Origin: Chionoecetes opilio | Lineage: Eukaryota > Arthropoda > Malacostraca > Decapoda > Majidae | Assembly (NCBI GenBank): GCA_016584305.1 | Contig: JACEEZ010021700.1 | Location: 18,501-82,500 of the forward strand | DNA length: 64,000 nucleotides | Direction of reading: 5' to 3' | Shown here: piece after piece, positions 33,319 through 51,290 of the stretch | Numbering within the stretch: position 1 is the stretch's first letter | Layout of the letters: the number at the start of each line of letters is the position of its first letter | Made by a program: the position numbers and the translations under genes | The notes under the pieces: model-generated | What the model saw: only the letters and a program-made list of their open reading frames with translations | Database searches by the model: none | What the model was told of the DNA's origin: nothing

Positions 33319-34516
33319 GTTTGGTTTGGTTTGCGCAAAATAAAACTAGCACCATTAGAACAAGCACCTATTGTAGGCCAAGAAAAAGTAGTTGGTGTCT
33401 CTGAAAACGAACGTGAAACTCTCCTCCATAATTACCAAACAAACAGAACGAACGAACAACGAAATGAAAAACAGTGCATTGACATCGATTACAGATAGCC
33501 TGATAAAATTGTTGCTACTCGATAAAAACTTATCAAATTCGACATATAGACGGACAAATAACTAAAGAAACTTATTTTATTAGTTTCAAGATTAATTTCA
33601 CTCCCCTTCAGCAAAATTGACGAGCGTTTTGGCGACCTGTCACGAAACACATCTCCATTTCCGCGGAATGTACGTGATTTCAGAAATGTTCCGAGAATTT
33701 TCGAGAATTGTTTCTGCAACGAGTTGAGGGGTCAATGTGTGTACTACGTCATCAAATCATGTGTAAGCTCGTGCAATCACAGAAAAACACACAAAAAACT
33801 GATTTCTTAGGGGGTTCACAACACAACTTTTGCGCTAAATTTTGCCAATTTCGATGAAAAGAAAACGGGGCTGAGCTGAAATGTTGACAAAGTTGTCAAG
33901 CGTGAAATCGGAGAATACGCACATACCTACACACAGTGCCACCCCAGGCACACCACAGTGCCGGCCGCCTCGTACAGGCGCCGCACACACTACCAAAAGG
34001 GCTACACCACGGTGGCCGCCTCGTCACGGCGCCACACAGTGCCACGGGGAACGTCACGTTTCCTTACCTCACATCGCCACCACACACAGCTGGAACAGTC
34101 CATTTGTCACTTCCACAGACGCCTCTTACTACAGGGAACTTCCTCTACCCTTGGCTTACCTGACCCTGTGGTAATTACGGGCCAGGCAAGTCTCTAAACT
34201 CCCCTGGGCACCGCCACACCGGCCTCGTGGTCTCCTAGGGTCTCGGCCTGAGTCTGGGAGCAACAACAAACACACGGCATGGCTTCCCCCTCAACTTGAG
34301 CTCGAGTTGTCTCAGGAGCACGGTCGTAACAATATCAAAACCATTGGTTTTATTAGTGAAAACCTGATTTTCAACATAAGAACACTTAAGATTGCCTTAT
34401 TGTGGTTAAAATAACATCAAATATTGGTCGCTAGCACCCAGTTGTCCGCAAGTTAAAAATCTAATCAAGATTTATGGACATTTGGAACGGGATCTTATTA
34501 TTCAGTGCAGTGGCCT
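32045..34516. mobile_element. 2.47-kb inverted-repeat element
   Basis: Arms 32045-32230 and 34332-34516 are inverted copies (AGGCCACTGCACTGAATAAT outermost; AAAACCAATGGTTTTGATAT innermost). A second inverted pair lies just inside the left arm, 32227-32290 against 32432-32487 (CATACCATGAACATTGGTTA). The interior has (C)n/(G)n-rich sequence, a TTAGG-type tract and no recognisable transposase. A 70-bp direct repeat flanks it. Confidence 0.65.
33222..33440 (+). repeat. TTAGG-tract repeat, copy 1
   Basis: A run of GGTTAGGTTAGGTTAGG, then ACATAAGGTTAGG, a 39-nt poly-T and the block GCGCAAAATAAAACTAGC to CTCTCCTCCATAATTACC. The whole arrangement recurs at 49014-49230. TTAGG is the arthropod telomere repeat, so these are interstitial telomere-like tracts within an interspersed repeat. 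Confidence 0.75.
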
Positions 34517-37354
<2,838 letters not shown>

Positions 37355-37814
37355 ACCTTGCAGATATATAGACTTAATTTCTTAGTTTGCATTTATATGT
37401 ATTGGCTAATTGGTCCTCCTCTGCCTTCCTATCTTCTCCTCGCATCCTTCTCCTCCTCCTCCTCCTCCTCCTCCACCTCCTCCTCTTCTTCCTTCCCCTA
37501 CCTCTTATTATATCCTCCCTGTTCTTCTTCCTCTCTTCTCTTCTTCTCTTCCTAGCTATTAATTCGTCCTCCTCCCCTCTTAAATTCCTCTCCCCTCCTC
37601 TCAGCGGGCATATGACACACATTCGTTACTTTCATCAGCAGGTGATCTCTTAAAATACTCTGTCGCTTGCGGGAAAGGGCGACGCTCTGAGATATAGTAC
37701 TGTGAAAGGCTGAAATAATAGTAATACCTAATGATAGTACTACTGATGATGATAATACTACTAGAAATTATCATGGTAGTAATTATAATGAAGGTATTAA
37801 TAAAAGGAATTAAT

Positions 37815-38162
37815 AACTTCTACTACTATACTGCTTTTACTACTACTACCACTACTACTACTACTACTTACTACTACCACTATAAAAAAAACTATACTAC
37901 TACTACTACTTTTTCTCTACTACTACTACGTACGTACTCTATTTCTACTACTACTACTACTACTACTATACTACTTCTACTACTCTACTACTCGATACTA
38001 CTACTATTACTACTCGATACTACTACTATTACTACTACTATGACTACTACTACTACTACTACTTCTACTACTACTACTACTTCTACTACTATATATGACT
38101 ACTACCACTACAACTACTACTACTACTACTACTACTTCTACTACGTACTACTTCTACTACTC

Positions 38163-38236
<74 letters not shown>

Positions 38237-38238
38237 TC
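37815..38238. repeat. (TAC)n trinucleotide array
   Basis: About 420 bp of CTA/TAC triplets with scattered interruptions, ending 13 nt before the acceptor-like CATCTTCGCAG upstream of the CBM14 gene. Long Tyr/Leu/Thr frames here are artefacts. Confidence 0.95.
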
Positions 38239-38257
38239 TCTCATCTTCGCAGTGGTG

Positions 38258-42904
<4,647 letters not shown>

Positions 42905-42920
<16 letters not shown>

Positions 42921-43207
42921 TTTATTCCTTCTGCTACTACTGCTACTACTACTACTACTACTTCTGCAACAATTATTTCTACAACTACTACTATAATTAT
43001 TACTGCTACTACCGAGTACCCAAAATACTGTCCTCCGCCCGTTATCAGTAATTTATTCCTTCTACTGCTACTGCTACTACTACTTCTGCAACAATTATTT
43101 CTACAACTACTACAACTACTACAACTACTACTATAATTATTACTGTTACTACCGAGTACCCAAAATACTGTTCTCCGCCCATTATCAGTAATTTATTCCT
43201 TCTGCTT

Positions 43208-43252
<45 letters not shown>

Positions 43253-43560
43253 TTGCAACAATTATTTCTACTACTGCTATAACTAGCTACTACTATAATT
43301 ATTACTGCTACTACCGAGTACCCAAAATACTGTTCTCTGCCCGTTATCAGTAATTTATTCCTACTACTACTACTACTACTACCACTTCTGCAACAATTAT
43401 TTCTACTACTACTACAACTACTACTATAATTATTATTTCTACTACCGAATACTCAAAAATCTGTCCTCCGCTCGTTATCAGTCATTTATTCCTTCTACTA
43501 CTACTACTTCTACAATAACTATTACGTACTACTACTACTATTGCTATCATTATTATATCA
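42905..43560 (+). repeat. 130-165-bp tandem repeat covering the CBM14 stop codon and 3' region
   Basis: Five units each begin GCYCGTTATCAGTAATTTATT-like (about 42906, 43036, 43178, 43338, 43470), followed by (CTA)n, TTCTGCAACAATTATTTCTA and ACCGAGTACCCAAAATACTG. The first unit supplies the last codons (Arg-Tyr-Gln) and stop of the gene. Confidence 0.85.
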
Positions 43561-43786
43561 ATGCATTATTGATTGGCCTTTAACATTTCAATTGCCAGAC
43601 TAGCTAATTCAATTTCTTGGTACTCTTCTTCTTCCTCGGGCGGGGTGAGGAGGCTTTTATTATGCTATCCTGTTATCTCACATATAGTTTGATAGTTGTA
43701 GTTACGTAATTCAGCAGATACCCTTGTAATAGACAGTTCTTCCTATGTAATCCTATGCAAATTTGTAATCCTCTTCTTTTTATTGG

Positions 43787-43990
43787 GCTGGCCGCCGACT
43801 GCCATGCCAGGGCAGTCGGCGGCCAGCTCAAACCAGCTATTCACCCTTCCTTTCTGGGATGGTCGATAAATGGGTAGCCTGGGGAAACCTGGGAAAGGTA
43901 ACTGTGGGAACCCGAGGATTCTTCCTAATGCGACGGAGATGAGCACCGAGGCCACGCGTAACATAGCTTATCCTCTCATTTTTACTTTAT
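43787..43990 (+). mobile_element. SINE family 2, diverged copy, with 17-bp hairpin
   Basis: Shares AAATGGGTAgCCTGGGGAAA-like and GAGATGAGCACCGAGGCCAC blocks with the other copies. At its start (43787-43827) a perfect inverted repeat GCTGGCCGCCGACTGCC / GGCAGTCGGCGGCCAGC is separated by 7 nt. Confidence 0.65.
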
Positions 43991-44094
43991 TTGACTCTCT
44001 TCCTCTTCAGTGGTCATTAATTCTTCTATATTTCTACCATATGGTTTTTTTTCCCTCTTCCTCTTGTTTCTTTCCTTCCTTCCTTTTATCTCCT

Positions 44095-44368
44095 CCTCCT
44101 CCTCCTCCTCCTCCTCCTCCTCCTCCTCCTCCTCCTCTCCTCCTCCTCCTCCTCCTCCTCCTCCTCCTCCTCCCAACAAGCTATATCTAGGGTGGCGATC
44201 CTGTGATAATTGTTCTTGTCATAAATGTTTCCTTCTCGAGAATTGCTGATAGGTAATGCATGGTAGCTGCAACTCATTCGACTATTATCATTACTATTAC
44301 TATTACTATTATTATTATTATTATTATTATTATTATCATTATTATTATTATTATTATTACCATTATTA

Positions 44369-44402
<34 letters not shown>

Positions 44403-44430
44403 CATTATTATTATCATTATTATCGTACTT
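44095..44430. repeat. (CTC)n and (ATT)n microsatellites
   Basis: CTC triplets at 44095-44173 and ATT/ATC triplets at 44282-44425, with about 110 bp of unremarkable DNA between. Confidence 0.95.
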
Positions 44431-44647
44431 TCTATTCTGTAGTACTAATATAATAACTTTTTCACACCTTACTTATTTGAATGTGATTGTAGCTAATATT
44501 ACGTAGATATATCCTTTTCATTCTGCATATCTTTCAACTACTCCTTATAGTATGTCTTATTGTGTCTTTTAAACCTGTGAATACAATAATATAGAGATTG
44601 TATTATATATATTCTCTATTACATGTTTAGTATTGATTGTATTCTGT

Positions 44648-45008
44648 TTAACGCCTTCACGCCCAGATCTTTCCTCTGCTATATCCTCGCTATAGCGTCC
44701 CAGCGCATTCGGTCAGCGGTTCCAGTCCACCAAGTTCGTCCTGGCGTGGTGGCGCTTTGTATAGTCAATAACCTTGTAGTTGGTACTTGCAAAGTGTCTA
44801 GATAGGATCAAAGTATCTTATCTTGCTATATAAAATCGTCTGTTGTTAGCCATAAAATTACGAAATGTAACTGAATATACCAAATTAGTTAGTGGACAAG
44901 GATACTAAACAGGTCATAGCTATAAAATATTGCTTATAGTCACTAAAAATCGTCTAATGGTACTCAAATTACAATGGAAATTACGTTCTGGGCCAAAAGG
45001 GGTTTTAA
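44648..45008 (+). repeat. TTAA-flanked MITE, copy 3, interrupted by a SINE
   Basis: TTAA at 44648-44651 and at 45005-45008. Sequence matches 1084-1182 plus 1670-1783. A SINE (44685-44824) is inserted in the GCTATATAAAATCG segment. Confidence 0.65.
44685..44824 (+). mobile_element. tRNA-derived SINE (family 1), 5'-truncated copy
   Basis: Lacks the first part of the head; retains GGTTCCAGTCC (decayed box B), the TTTGTATAGTCAATAACCTT body and the TCTTATCTT tail. Short duplications GCTATAT flank it (44678-44684, 44825-44831). Confidence 0.75.
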
Positions 45009-45276
45009 TACATAGTTCTTCTTTGACTGCAATCTCTGTAATTCTAACGTCACTCTGTACTACTGCTATGATTCCTACTGTATTATTGATTTCAGTTTAG
45101 CATGGTAGTCATTTTTTTATGTCTGCATATATCTAGTTCCATCTTTTCTTATATTCGATTTTATTTCTTATATGTAATTACGATATATATTTACGAGTTA
45201 TTTTATCTTCTTAGTGTGAATCTGTAATAGTTTTCCAAGTCTGTATTTAGTAGTAGTAGTAGTAATAGTAGTAGTA

Positions 45277-45314
<38 letters not shown>

Positions 45315-45327
45315 AGTAGTAGTAGTG

Positions 45328-45360
<33 letters not shown>

Positions 45361-45944
45361 AACCATCAACCTTTTGTACTTTCCATTGCTTACTATAATC
45401 ACTTAATAGTCAACTTTCTGCATTTTTCTTTATTTAAGGTTATTACTATAGTATATAATGTATGTATGTATTTATGTATGTATGTATGTACTATGTATGT
45501 GTATATGTATGCATGTATGTATGTACTATGTATGTGTGTATGTATGTATGTATGTATGTATGTATGTACTATGTATGTGTGTGTATGTATGTATGTAAAG
45601 CCCGTGATGGTGGTGTATGTAGCTATGTATGTATGTATGTGTGTGTGTAGCCTATGTATGTATGTATGTATGTATGCAAAGCCGGTGGTGGTGGTGGCGG
45701 CTCCGCGGTGGTTAACGTTACCATACTAGTAGATAGACGAGCTAATTGCGGCTAATTCAGCTATACAGGGTTAGTACTCGTATTGTTTTGTCTATGTGTT
45801 AGAATTATTAATATGAACCCTTATTCATTTTTCTATCAATCTATTTATTTGGGTTTTATTTTATTCTTATGTGTATTTTTTGAACCTTTTATTTCATCTA
45901 TTTATTTGTACTCTTGATTTATTTTCTTCATTACGTATTTATTC
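45009..45944. repeat. Intergenic with (GTA)n and (ATGT)n microsatellites
   Basis: GTA triplets at about 45249-45360 and ATGT/TATG tetranucleotides at 45455-45680. The remainder is AT-rich without a gene. Confidence 0.9.
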
Positions 45945-46203
45945 ACCGTAGATAACACTATAGTCGCCAGTCACTCGCCACTGCACTAATGTCGCCAGGC
46001 ACAATATATTACGAATTTTAGCATCACTACAGGCTGTTATGTGCCACTGAAGAGACATGCACAGTAGTTTATATTATGTACATCACACTACATGTCTTCA
46101 GTGGCACATACAAGGCTGTAGTGATGCTAAAATTCGTAATATATTGTGCCTGGCGACATTAGTGCAGTGGCAAGTGACTGGCGACTATAGTGTTATCTAC
46201 GGT
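45945..46203. repeat. Near-perfect 259-bp palindrome derived from the CCGTAGATAAC MITE
   Basis: Both halves are the same about 110-bp MITE left end in opposite orientation: ACCGTAGATAACACTATAGT ... ACTATAGTGTTATCTACGGT, with CACAATATATTACGAATTTT mirrored inside. The centre is about 40 bp (CAGTAGTTTATATTATGTAC). Confidence 0.88.
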
Positions 46204-46208
46204 AGTTA

Positions 46209-46210
46209 TT

Positions 46211-46251
<41 letters not shown>

Positions 46252-46307
46252 GCGTGTGCGTATATATTTTTGTCCTGTAATTTGGTCCCTGAAATATTGT
46301 AAGGTGG

Positions 46308-46405
<98 letters not shown>

Positions 46406-46407
46406 CT
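46209..46407. repeat. (GT)n and (CT)n microsatellites
   Basis: GT/GC repeats at 46213-46260 and a pure CT repeat at 46313-46407. Confidence 0.97.
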
Positions 46408-46564
46408 GAATAAATATTAATGGACAATTTTATCGAGTTTTTCGTGAATCTATTGAGCGGATTGATGGGTAGACGGTGATTGATGGTTAGACAGTGCCTG
46501 TATGAAGTGCCTTGACGAGCGCCGAGCCCACCAGGAGATTTTCCAGCGGGTCAGGCCAGAGTAG

Positions 46565-46915
46565 GTGTTGCATAAAATAGGTAACGCCGGGAAATAAGTA
46601 ACGCCATACCTCACACACCCGCCGTTCTTTACTTATTTACCACAAAATACTCCTTTATAAGTGATTAACCAGGACGTGTGTGGTACCTACTGTGGTTGCT
46701 GGAGGTACTGGAGGAGACATGAGCTAGATAAGGGAGGAAGGTATTAGGGTATTATACGTCAATCCCTTCTCTCCTGTCTCCTCCAGCAACCACAGTACCA
46801 CACACGTCCTGGTTAGTCACTTATAAAGGACTATTTTGTGGTAAATAAGTAAGGAACGGCGGGGTGTGAGGTAAGGTACGACTTGTTTCACGGCGTTACC
46901 TATTTTATGCAACAC
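46565..46915. mobile_element. 350-bp foldback element
   Basis: Arms of about 150 bp: GTGTTGCATAAAATAGGTAA at the left, TTACCTATTTTATGCAACAC at the right; CCAGGACGTGTGTGGTAC and GGTTGCTGGAGG are mirrored inside. The unpaired centre is about 60 bp. Non-coding. Confidence 0.85.
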
Positions 46916-47821
46916 GGGTACCAATAGACAGTAGTTCTACAATAGTTCAATTTAGTAACAGACAAAGTTTTAGGTAGGGCTAATAGACAATAGTTCTTAG
47001 TTACTTTGAGCCAGGCCACCACTAATGTTATATACGGCAATTAACGTCTCCACCCGGTCGGTGTTCGAGAGGTAATACACGTCATACTAGTGTCATGATT
47101 TCCATCCAACTACAGAAACGTGAAACGACGACCGTGAAGCGACGCGCGGCCTTTCTTTCCTCACTCGTAAGGTCAAAAGGTCAACCATTGCTTCATATGA
47201 AATGGTAAATACATAGAACAAGTTGAGGAGGAGGAGGAAGGAGGAAGAGGAAGATACAGGAGGAGCGCTAGGAGGAGGAGGAGGAGCGCTAGGAGGAGGA
47301 AGAGGAGGAGGAACAGGAGGAGAATATAGGAGGAGAATATAGGAGGAGGAGCTAGGAGGAAGAGGAGGAGCGCTAGGAGGAGGAGGAGGATATAGGAGGA
47401 CGAGCTAGGAGGAAGAGGAGAATATATAGGAGGAGGAGGAGGAGGAGGAACAGGAGGAGGATATGCCCGAAGGAAAAATCTGATAATAATTGACTTAGAT
47501 TCACAATTAAGCCCCTGTGTGTGTGCCCTCCCCTCCCCTCCCTCAGTAGGGGATGACGGGGGGCGGGCCTGACAAGAGAGGTGGAAATATAGGACTCGGT
47601 AAAGAGGAGAGAAACATATGTAGGGAAAGAGAGGAAGTGAAAAAGCGATGAAGGAAGATAGAAAGAGAGAAGGATATAGTAAGAGGATAGAAAGGAAGAT
47701 AGGAGAAAAGAAGGAAGGAAGGAAGAGAGAGCAAAAGGAGGAGAGAGAGAGAAATGAAAGAAGGGCAGACTCTCTTTCTCTCTCGCTCTCTCTCTTGTCT
47801 GGCCCATTCATCTTTTTGGCA

Positions 47822-47884
<63 letters not shown>

Positions 47885-48400
47885 CGTAGGCGATGCACGA
47901 TAACATTCTTGTACAGTAGTAGTGGTGATAATGATAACTCAAACCTTATCACCCCCTGACACACCTTTTCACACAATCCTCTACTCATATCTACCCAATA
48001 CAATAAATATCTAAGCCTCCAAACACATAGAAAGAGTTCAAAATACACCATTAGTACTATTTCTATCACCACGCTGCCTGGAAAGAGAGAGAGAGAGAGG
48101 AGGAGAAAAAGTCACAAGAAGAAGAAGAGGAAGAAGGAGGATGTAAACACAGGTCGAAACACGTGTTGACTTGTTGACTCGCTGCCGCCTTCTACACTTA
48201 ACTCTTCTCTGTGATGAATATACGCGACTTGCAGGACTCTCGGTGACTGTGTGTAAGTACTGAAGGCTCACTACTGTTGGTTAGGTTATATTACGTGCTG
48301 GTATATTGTGGTGGGACAGAGTAGTGGGGAAAATTCTCGCCCCTCGAAATTTTTGTCACGTCGGCCAGACAGATTGTAGATTTGACGGGGATGTTTTTAC
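46916..48400. repeat. Intergenic with (GGA)n and (GA/CT)n tracts
   Basis: GGA-rich at 47224-47460, GAAAGA-rich at 47636-47760 and CT at 47826-47881. The 299-aa minus-strand frame at 47173-48072 is almost entirely from these tracts and is not a gene. Confidence 0.85.
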
Positions 48401-48404
48401 TTGT

Positions 48405-48535
48405 ATTTCGGTATGTTTAGCTGTATTTCGGTATGTTTAGCAGTATTTCGGTATGTTTAGCTGTATTTCGGTATATTCCGGTATGTTTAGCTGTATTTTG
48501 ATATATTTCGGTGCATTTCGGTATATTTCGCTATT
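48405..48535. repeat. 20-bp tandem repeat (TATTTCGGTATGTTTAGCTG)
   Basis: About six imperfect copies, decaying towards the 3' end. Confidence 0.85.
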
Positions 48536-48649
48536 AAGAGATGCCGTTTTATGTTCAGGCGTTTTATTCCACTGTTTCTGAAGGACTTAAATGGATGATA
48601 AGTTGTAATGTAAGTTTTATTTATGGAAATTTATATAACATTTCGGTAT

Positions 48650-49483
48650 TATTTTACACTAGGACCGAAATTCCCTACACAATTGTTAGTGTGGTTTCTG
48701 TTTACCTTAGTAGATTCTAGGAAACATTCTCTCAGAGCTTCCGTCGCAAACCACTACTTTCGGAGATATAAGATGTTTTTAATAGGAAGGAGTGTATAGG
48801 AGATATGAACATTAAACTAACCTAACCCCACCTTTTGACTCACTAAACTAACTTAATCCCACGTTTTAACTTCCGGTTAATATGGAGGAGAGTTTCACGT
48901 ACGCTACAGACCTTACTACTCACGAATTCAATTTTTTTTTTGGCGCAGTATACTGTACACTACTACTCTGCTTGCGCTCAATAAAAAAAATTAAAAAAAA
49001 AAAAAATTTGTGGTTAAGGTTAGGTTAGGTTAGGTTGGGTTAGGTTAGGTTAAAACATAAGGTTAGGTTAGGTTTCAATTTTTTTTTATTATTTTTTTTT
49101 TTTTTGGTTTTTTTTGTTTGCGCAAAATAAAACTAGCCCCATTAGAACAAGCACCTATTGTAGGCCAAGAAAAAGTTGTTGGTGTCTCTGAAAACGAACG
49201 TGAAACTCTCCTCCATAATTACCTAACTTCCTAACTAAAGCCAAATTTGCATTAAAAGTGTCCGCGGCAAGGGAAGAACAGAGGCGATGCAGGTCACAAG
49301 AGGAAGAAGAGTGAGGCGCACGTAAACATTTGTCTCTCGCCTCCCTATAAACAACATGTCATTATCTCCAAAAGTAGTGATTTGAGACGGAAGCTCATAG
49401 AGACAATGTTTCCTAGAATCCAATAAGGTAAACAGAAACCACACTAACAATTGTGTAGGCAATTTCGGTCCTAGTGTAAAAAT
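48650..49483. mobile_element. Inverted-repeat element with about 130-bp arms
   Basis: Arms 48650-48775 and 49355-49483 are inverted copies (ACACTAGGACCGAAATT; ACAATTGTTAGTGTGGTTTC; GATTCTAGGAAACATT). The TTAGG-tract repeat at 49014-49230 lies between the arms, so it is either cargo or a later insertion. Confidence 0.75.
49014..49230 (+). repeat. TTAGG-tract repeat, copy 2
   Basis: Same order of parts as at 33222-33440: TTAGG tract, ACATAAGGTTAGG, poly-T, GCGCAAAATAAAACTAGC, then CTCTCCTCCATAATTACC. Confidence 0.75.
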
Positions 49484-49589
49484 TTGCCAACATTTCGTAA
49501 ACTATTTTTGTTCTTATGTTCTTCAGAGCACTCACCATGAAGGATACCAGCAAGATGAAGCCTCTCACACTTAAATAAACACTCACATA

Positions 49590-50205
49590 CCCTCATCACC
49601 ACTCACCACCACCACCACCCCCTCACTACCACTCACCCACCACCACTCACTACCACCCACCACCACCACCACTCACCCACCAACACCACCCATCCCTCAT
49701 TACCACTCACCCACCACCACCACTCACCCTCACCACCACTCACTCACCACCACCACTCACCACACCCCACTACCACTACCACCCACCACTACCACCACCC
49801 ACCACTCACCACACCACCCACCCACACCCACCACTCACTCCACCACCACCACTACCACCCACACACCACCACTACTCACCCACCACCACCACCCACCCCC
49901 ACCACCACTCACTCACCACCACCACCACCACCACCACCCATCCCCTCACTACCACTCACCCACCACCACCACCACTCACCCACCACCACTCACTCACCAC
50001 CACCACTCACCCACTACCACCACCACCACCACCACCACCACCACCACTCACCCACCACCACTCACTCACCACCACCACTCACCCATCACCCATCCCCTCA
50101 CCACCACCACCACCACCACTCGCTCACCAACACCACCCACCCACACCACCCATCCCCTTACCACAAAAACTCACCACCACCACTCACCACCTACTCTCCA
50201 ACCCT
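49590..50205. repeat. (CAC/CCA)n imperfect satellite
   Basis: About 600 bp built from CACCAC, CACTCA and CCCACC. It lies directly upstream of the first recognisable UTP20 exon and may be obscuring an upstream exon or promoter. Confidence 0.95.
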
Positions 50206-50295
50206 ACAGCAGCACCACCATTCACACAGGACCAACAACAGACTGAACCCTCACGCACACCACGCCCACTTGCTCCCCTAAACTTCACCATTCAG

Positions 50296-50447
50296 GGTGC
50301 TTCGTGGGTCGAGAGGGTGCGGCGCCTCAGGGTCTCCGCTGGCAAGTTCCTCCTTCAGCGGCCCAGGACCGAGGACGGGGAGGAGACCACCTTTCTACAC
50401 CAGGCTCTTGCCAAGGCGCGGGAGCTGAACTTGACCAGGCTTTCCAG
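50296..50447 (+). CDS. UTP20: UTP20, N-terminal exon
   Basis: Preceded by the acceptor TTCACCATTCAG and followed by the donor TTCCAG|GTGAGTG. The frame reads GASWVERVRRLRV ... EETTFLHQALAKARELNLT, which resembles the N-terminal region of UTP20 (known family pattern: an AERLG-like start and a WRELNLTEHF-like segment about 45 residues on). It is 152 nt long. One C appears to be missing at about 50436 (TTGACCAGG) compared with TTGACCCAGG in the three downstream copies. With that base the exon would be phase 0 and join the big exon correctly as LTQAFQ|DVQSEL. The start codon lies upstream and was not found. Confidence 0.7.
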
Positions 50448-50790
50448 GTGAGTGTGTGGGGTTACAGGGAGTTTCGTACACAAGTTGTTTCGTACACTAA
50501 TTCAGGCTCTTGCCAAAGCGCGGGAGCTGAACTTGACCCAGGCTTTCCAGGTGAGTGTGTGGGGTTACAGGGAGTTTCGTACCCAGATTTTGTTAGTTGT
50601 TTCGTACACTAATTCAGGCTCTTGTGAAGGCGTGGGAGCTGAACTTGACCCAGGCTTTCCAGGTGAGGGTATGGGGTTACAGGGAGTTTCGTACACAAGT
50701 TGTTTCGTACCCAGATTTTGTTAGTTGTTTCGTACACTAATTCAGGCTCTTGTGAAGGCGCGGGAGCTGAACTTGACCCAGGCTTTCCAG
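50404..50790 (+). repeat. Tandem copies of the UTP20 exon end with splice signals
   Basis: The 45-nt exon end is repeated at 50506-50550, 50618-50662 and 50746-50790, after the original at 50404-50447. Each copy has CACTAATTCAG before it and GTGAGTG or GTGAGGG after it, and reads ALxKAxELNLTQAFQ in phase 0. Spacers share GTTACAGGGAGTTTCGTACAC. The copies could act as alternative mini-exons or be inert. Confidence 0.85.
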
Positions 50791-51241
50791 GTGAGGGCGT
50801 GGGGTTACAGGGAGTTTCGTACACAAGTTGTTTCGTACCCAGATTTTGTTAGTTGTTTCGTACACTGATTTTGAGTTTTTTCCGTACATACCTAGTGTCG
50901 TTTTGTCACTATAGTAGTCAAGTTCAACTCTGAGCTGAGTGTACGAAACGACTATGGTTTCATATAGACTACGAAACAACTTTTTGGTGTACGAATCTAC
51001 TGGTGTACGAAACAACTTGTGTACGAACTGACTGCAGCCCGTGTGTGGGAGGCGTGGAGGGGAAGGAGGAGGAGGAAGTGAAGGCAATTGTAAGTGAATT
51101 GGTTGTTGTTTTCTCTTTCATCTTAAATTATCTTTTTCTTAATTATTTCTTCACACATATTTTCCCCATTTTTCTTAGATTTTCTTTATATATGTACATA
51201 TGTCTGTAGTATATCCACATGTAGATACGTATATACATTAT

Positions 51242-51290
<49 letters not shown>

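Noticed and set aside
43982..44453. Poly-Pro, poly-Ser, poly-Glu and Tyr-rich frames
   Set aside because: Artefacts of (CTC)n and (ATT)n repeats.
47173..48072. 299-aa minus-strand frame rich in Ser, Leu and Pro
   Set aside because: Derived from (GGA)n and (GA)n tracts; looks like low-complexity sequence, no domain.
49537..49578. Short frame MKDTSKMKPLTLK as UTP20 exon 1
   Set aside because: It follows an acceptor-like TTCTTCAG and faintly resembles UTP20 N-termini, but it ends in TAA with no donor in frame.
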